From Salegentibacter sp. Hel_I_6 (GTDB lineage Bacteria > Bacteroidota > Bacteroidia > Flavobacteriales > Flavobacteriaceae), in assembly GCF_000745315.1 (NCBI RefSeq), contig NZ_JQNQ01000001.1, forward strand, positions 3,906,001-3,970,000: a stretch of 64,000 nucleotides of DNA. The letters are read 5' to 3'. This document shows, piece by piece, positions 62,137 through 64,000 of this stretch. The notes below the pieces were generated by a model. It did no database searches. It was given only the letters and a program-made list of their open reading frames with translations, and had not been told where the DNA came from. The first letter of the stretch is position 1. Each line of letters begins with the position of its first letter. The position numbers and the translations under genes are program-made.

Positions 62137-64000
62137 ATGAAGCATTTTTTACTTATTTTCCTGTTAGTCAGTTTCTCAGTTCCTGGAATGGCACAATTTC
62201 TTTCTGAAAAAGAAAATCTTAAAGAATATGAAGGCTTTTTTAATTTTCATTATAATGAAGATAAAGATGAAATTTACCTTGAAGTTGATAAGCTGGAAAG
62301 TGAATTTTTATATGTGCATGCCTTAACCAGCGGACTTGGTTCTAATGATATTGGATTAGATCGTGGGCAGTTAGGAAATGAAGCTATTGTAAAATTTCAG
62401 AAAGCGGGGAATAAGTTATTATTGGTGCAACCCAATCAGAGATACAGAGCAGAAACCGAGAATGAATTAGAGAAACGAAGCGTGGAGCAGGCTTTTGCAA
62501 AATCGGTTATCTATGGTTTCGAAATTAAGGAAGAAAAAGATACAGTTTACGTAATTGATTTTACGCCTTTTTTAATGGAGGATGCGCATGATGTGACCGG
62601 CCGACTTAAAAAAGGAGAATATGGAACCTATAAACTCGATAAATCTAAAAGTGCACTTTCCTTAGAACGCACAAAAGCATTTCCCGAAAATGTAGAATTT
62701 GAAGCTCTGCTTACCTTTGAAGGCGAACCTAAGGGAAGAACGCTGCAAAGTGTAGCGCCAGACGCTAAAAAGCTTAGTGTTATTCAGCATCATTCTTTTG
62801 TGAAATTACCCGATGATAATTACGAAAAACGACTTTTCGATCCCCGCAGCGGTGCGATCTCCATTTCTTATTTAGACTATTCTACTCCGGTTTACGAACC
62901 TATAGAAAAGAAATTCGCTATTCGTCATCGTTTAAAAAAGAAAAATTCCAAAGCCGAAATTAGTGAAGCCGAAGAGCCAATTGTTTATTATTTAGATCCC
63001 GGTACGCCAGAACCGGTAAAGTCGGCTTTATTGGAAGGAGCGCGGTGGTGGAATGTAGCTTTTGAAGAAATTGGTTATAAAGATGCTTTCCAGGTGCAAA
63101 TGCTACCCGAAGATGCTGATCCTTTAGATACGCGTTATAATATGATACAATGGGTTCATCGTTCTACCCGCGGGTGGAGTTATGGTGCAAGTGTGGTAGA
63201 CCCCAGAACCGGAGAGATCATTAAAGGTCACGTGAGTTTAGGAAGTTTAAGAATACGCCAGGATTTTATGATCGCTCAGGCTTTACTGAATAAACCTTTT
63301 GCTGAAAATGATAAAAATCACGAAAAAATGATGGAAATGGCCGTAGCCAGAATTCGACAGCTATCGGCCCACGAAATTGGCCATACTATTGGTTTTGCTC
63401 ATAATTTTGCTGCAAGTGTAAACGATAACGCCTCGGTAATGGATTATCCGCATCCGCAATTCAGTTTAGAAAATGACGAAATAAGTATTGCAAATGCTTA
63501 CGATACCGGAATAGGGGAATGGGATAAAGTAACTGTTAAATATTCTTATGCTGATATACCTGAGAATACCTCAGAAAGAGAATTTCTAAATTCGGTTTTG
63601 GAACAAGCGCAAGAGGCCGGTCACCAATTTATTTCAGATTCAGATGCCCGGGCACAGGGCGGTGCTCATATAAACGCACATCTTTGGGATAATGGTAAAA
63701 ACGCAACTGAAGAATTGGATGAAATTTTAAAAATTAGAAAAAAAGGTATTGAGAATTTTTCGGTAGATAATATTAGAACTAACGAGCCTTATTCGGTGTT
63801 GGAGGATGTTTTTGTGCCTCTATATTTTTTACATCGCTACCAGGTTGAATCGGCGGTAAAAATCATCGGTGGACTCGATTATAATTATGCTGTTAAAGGT
63901 GGAAAGGATAAAATTTGGGAAAGCGCAACTTCAAAAATGCAGGAAAACACGTTAAATGCGATTTTGAAAACTTTAGATGCAGAAGTTATTGCAATTCCGC
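62137..64000 (+). CDS. Secreted zinc-dependent metalloprotease (DUF5117-type), 3' end outside the window
   Basis: The frame is open from the ATG at 62137 to the window end (at least 621 codons) and continues beyond. It has a signal peptide (MKHFLLIFLLVSFSVPGMAQ) and an N-terminal region rich in beta strands (about 20-290). A zinc-protease motif HEIGHTIGFAHNF (about residues 412-424) follows, with a typical downstream MDYPHPQF. The family is common in Bacteroidota and acts outside the inner membrane on proteins; the substrate is unknown. The C-terminal part is missing only because of the window edge. Confidence 0.88.
   Translation, partial: MKHFLLIFLLVSFSVPGMAQFLSEKENLKEYEGFFNFHYNEDKDEIYLEVDKLESEFLYVHALTSGLGSNDIGLDRGQLGNEAIVKFQKAGNKLLLVQPNQRYRAETENELEKRSVEQAFAKSVIYGFEIKEEKDTVYVIDFTPFLMEDAHDVTGRLKKGEYGTYKLDKSKSALSLERTKAFPENVEFEALLTFEGEPKGRTLQSVAPDAKKLSVIQHHSFVKLPDDNYEKRLFDPRSGAISISYLDYSTPVYEPIEKKFAIRHRLKKKNSKAEISEAEEPIVYYLDPGTPEPVKSALLEGARWWNVAFEEIGYKDAFQVQMLPEDADPLDTRYNMIQWVHRSTRGWSYGASVVDPRTGEIIKGHVSLGSLRIRQDFMIAQALLNKPFAENDKNHEKMMEMAVARIRQLSAHEIGHTIGFAHNFAASVNDNASVMDYPHPQFSLENDEISIANAYDTGIGEWDKVTVKYSYADIPENTSEREFLNSVLEQAQEAGHQFISDSDARAQGGAHINAHLWDNGKNATEELDEILKIRKKGIENFSVDNIRTNEPYSVLEDVFVPLYFLHRYQVESAVKIIGGLDYNYAVKGGKDKIWESATSKMQENTLNAILKTLDAEVIAIP

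Noticed and set aside
1..64000. CRISPR array, rRNA genes or insertion sequence
   Set aside because: No regularly spaced repeats with unique spacers, no rRNA sequence and no transposase-type reading frame were seen.

Overview
The window looks like a chromosomal segment of a marine-type flavobacterium (Bacteroidota, Flavobacteriaceae, Gramella/Salegentibacter/Zunongwangia-like). The support is AT-rich DNA, promoters with the Bacteroidota -7 element TAnnTTTG, a TonB-linked outer-membrane barrel with a carboxypeptidase-like N-domain, UpxY, a fused ResB/CcsA protein, and a prfB gene with an in-frame TGA frameshift site. The genus is inferred, not proven.

Region 1 (1-12406) looks like the right part of an integrated mobilizable element next to a tRNA-Pro(GGG) gene. 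It opens with a plus-strand metal/metalloid resistance block: RND adaptor end, PII-like protein, Fur-type regulator, short CDF-like transporter, SpoIIAA-like protein with an apparent frameshift, P1B-4 ATPase, HMA-CDF fusion and an ACR3/BASS-like carrier. A minus-strand mobilization/replication block follows: excisionase-like HTH, VapE-like ATPase, Toprim primase, MobC, MobA relaxase and a small coiled-coil membrane protein, with several palindromes. No integrase is present; the left end lies outside the window.

Region 2 (12407-21050) is core: tRNA-Pro, a carboxypeptidase-like-domain protein, a CDF zinc exporter, an orphan UpxY, SbcCD and a PAQR/hemolysin III protein.

Region 3 (21142-40898) is the most interesting part. 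A Crp/Fnr regulator with a Cys-rich loop sits beside genes for sulfur compounds and bd respiration: TauE/SafE, methyltransferases, CydAB, a SoxB-like lipoprotein, DsrE-like, DoxX, a secreted acetolactate decarboxylase homologue, a porin, a sterol desaturase-family protein, an MBL-rhodanese (persulfide dioxygenase-like) protein and a YeeE/YedE pair. Five promoters carry a 14-bp palindrome (GTAAC-N4-GTTAC; one copy with a single mismatch) followed by exactly 22 bp and then a -7 element. This is class II activator geometry, so I propose one locally encoded sulfur/bd-oxidase regulon. A biotin-dependent carboxylase operon and a 2-hydroxyacid dehydrogenase lie inside the region and have no such site.

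Region 4 (40955-64000) is mostly housekeeping: TRIC-like channel, trxB, a four-gene translationally coupled operon (PIG-L deacetylase, a 35-aa membrane peptide, SSS symporter, Gfo/Idh oxidoreductase), MscS, a minus-strand operon (DUF2520, KdsC-like, SugE-like, UbiA-type, Maf), CcsA/ResB, fumC, a TonB-linked barrel, ArsC-like, prfB with programmed frameshift, and a secreted zinc metalloprotease cut by the window end. REP-like palindromes and a family of AACCTC..GAGGTT hairpins are scattered between genes.
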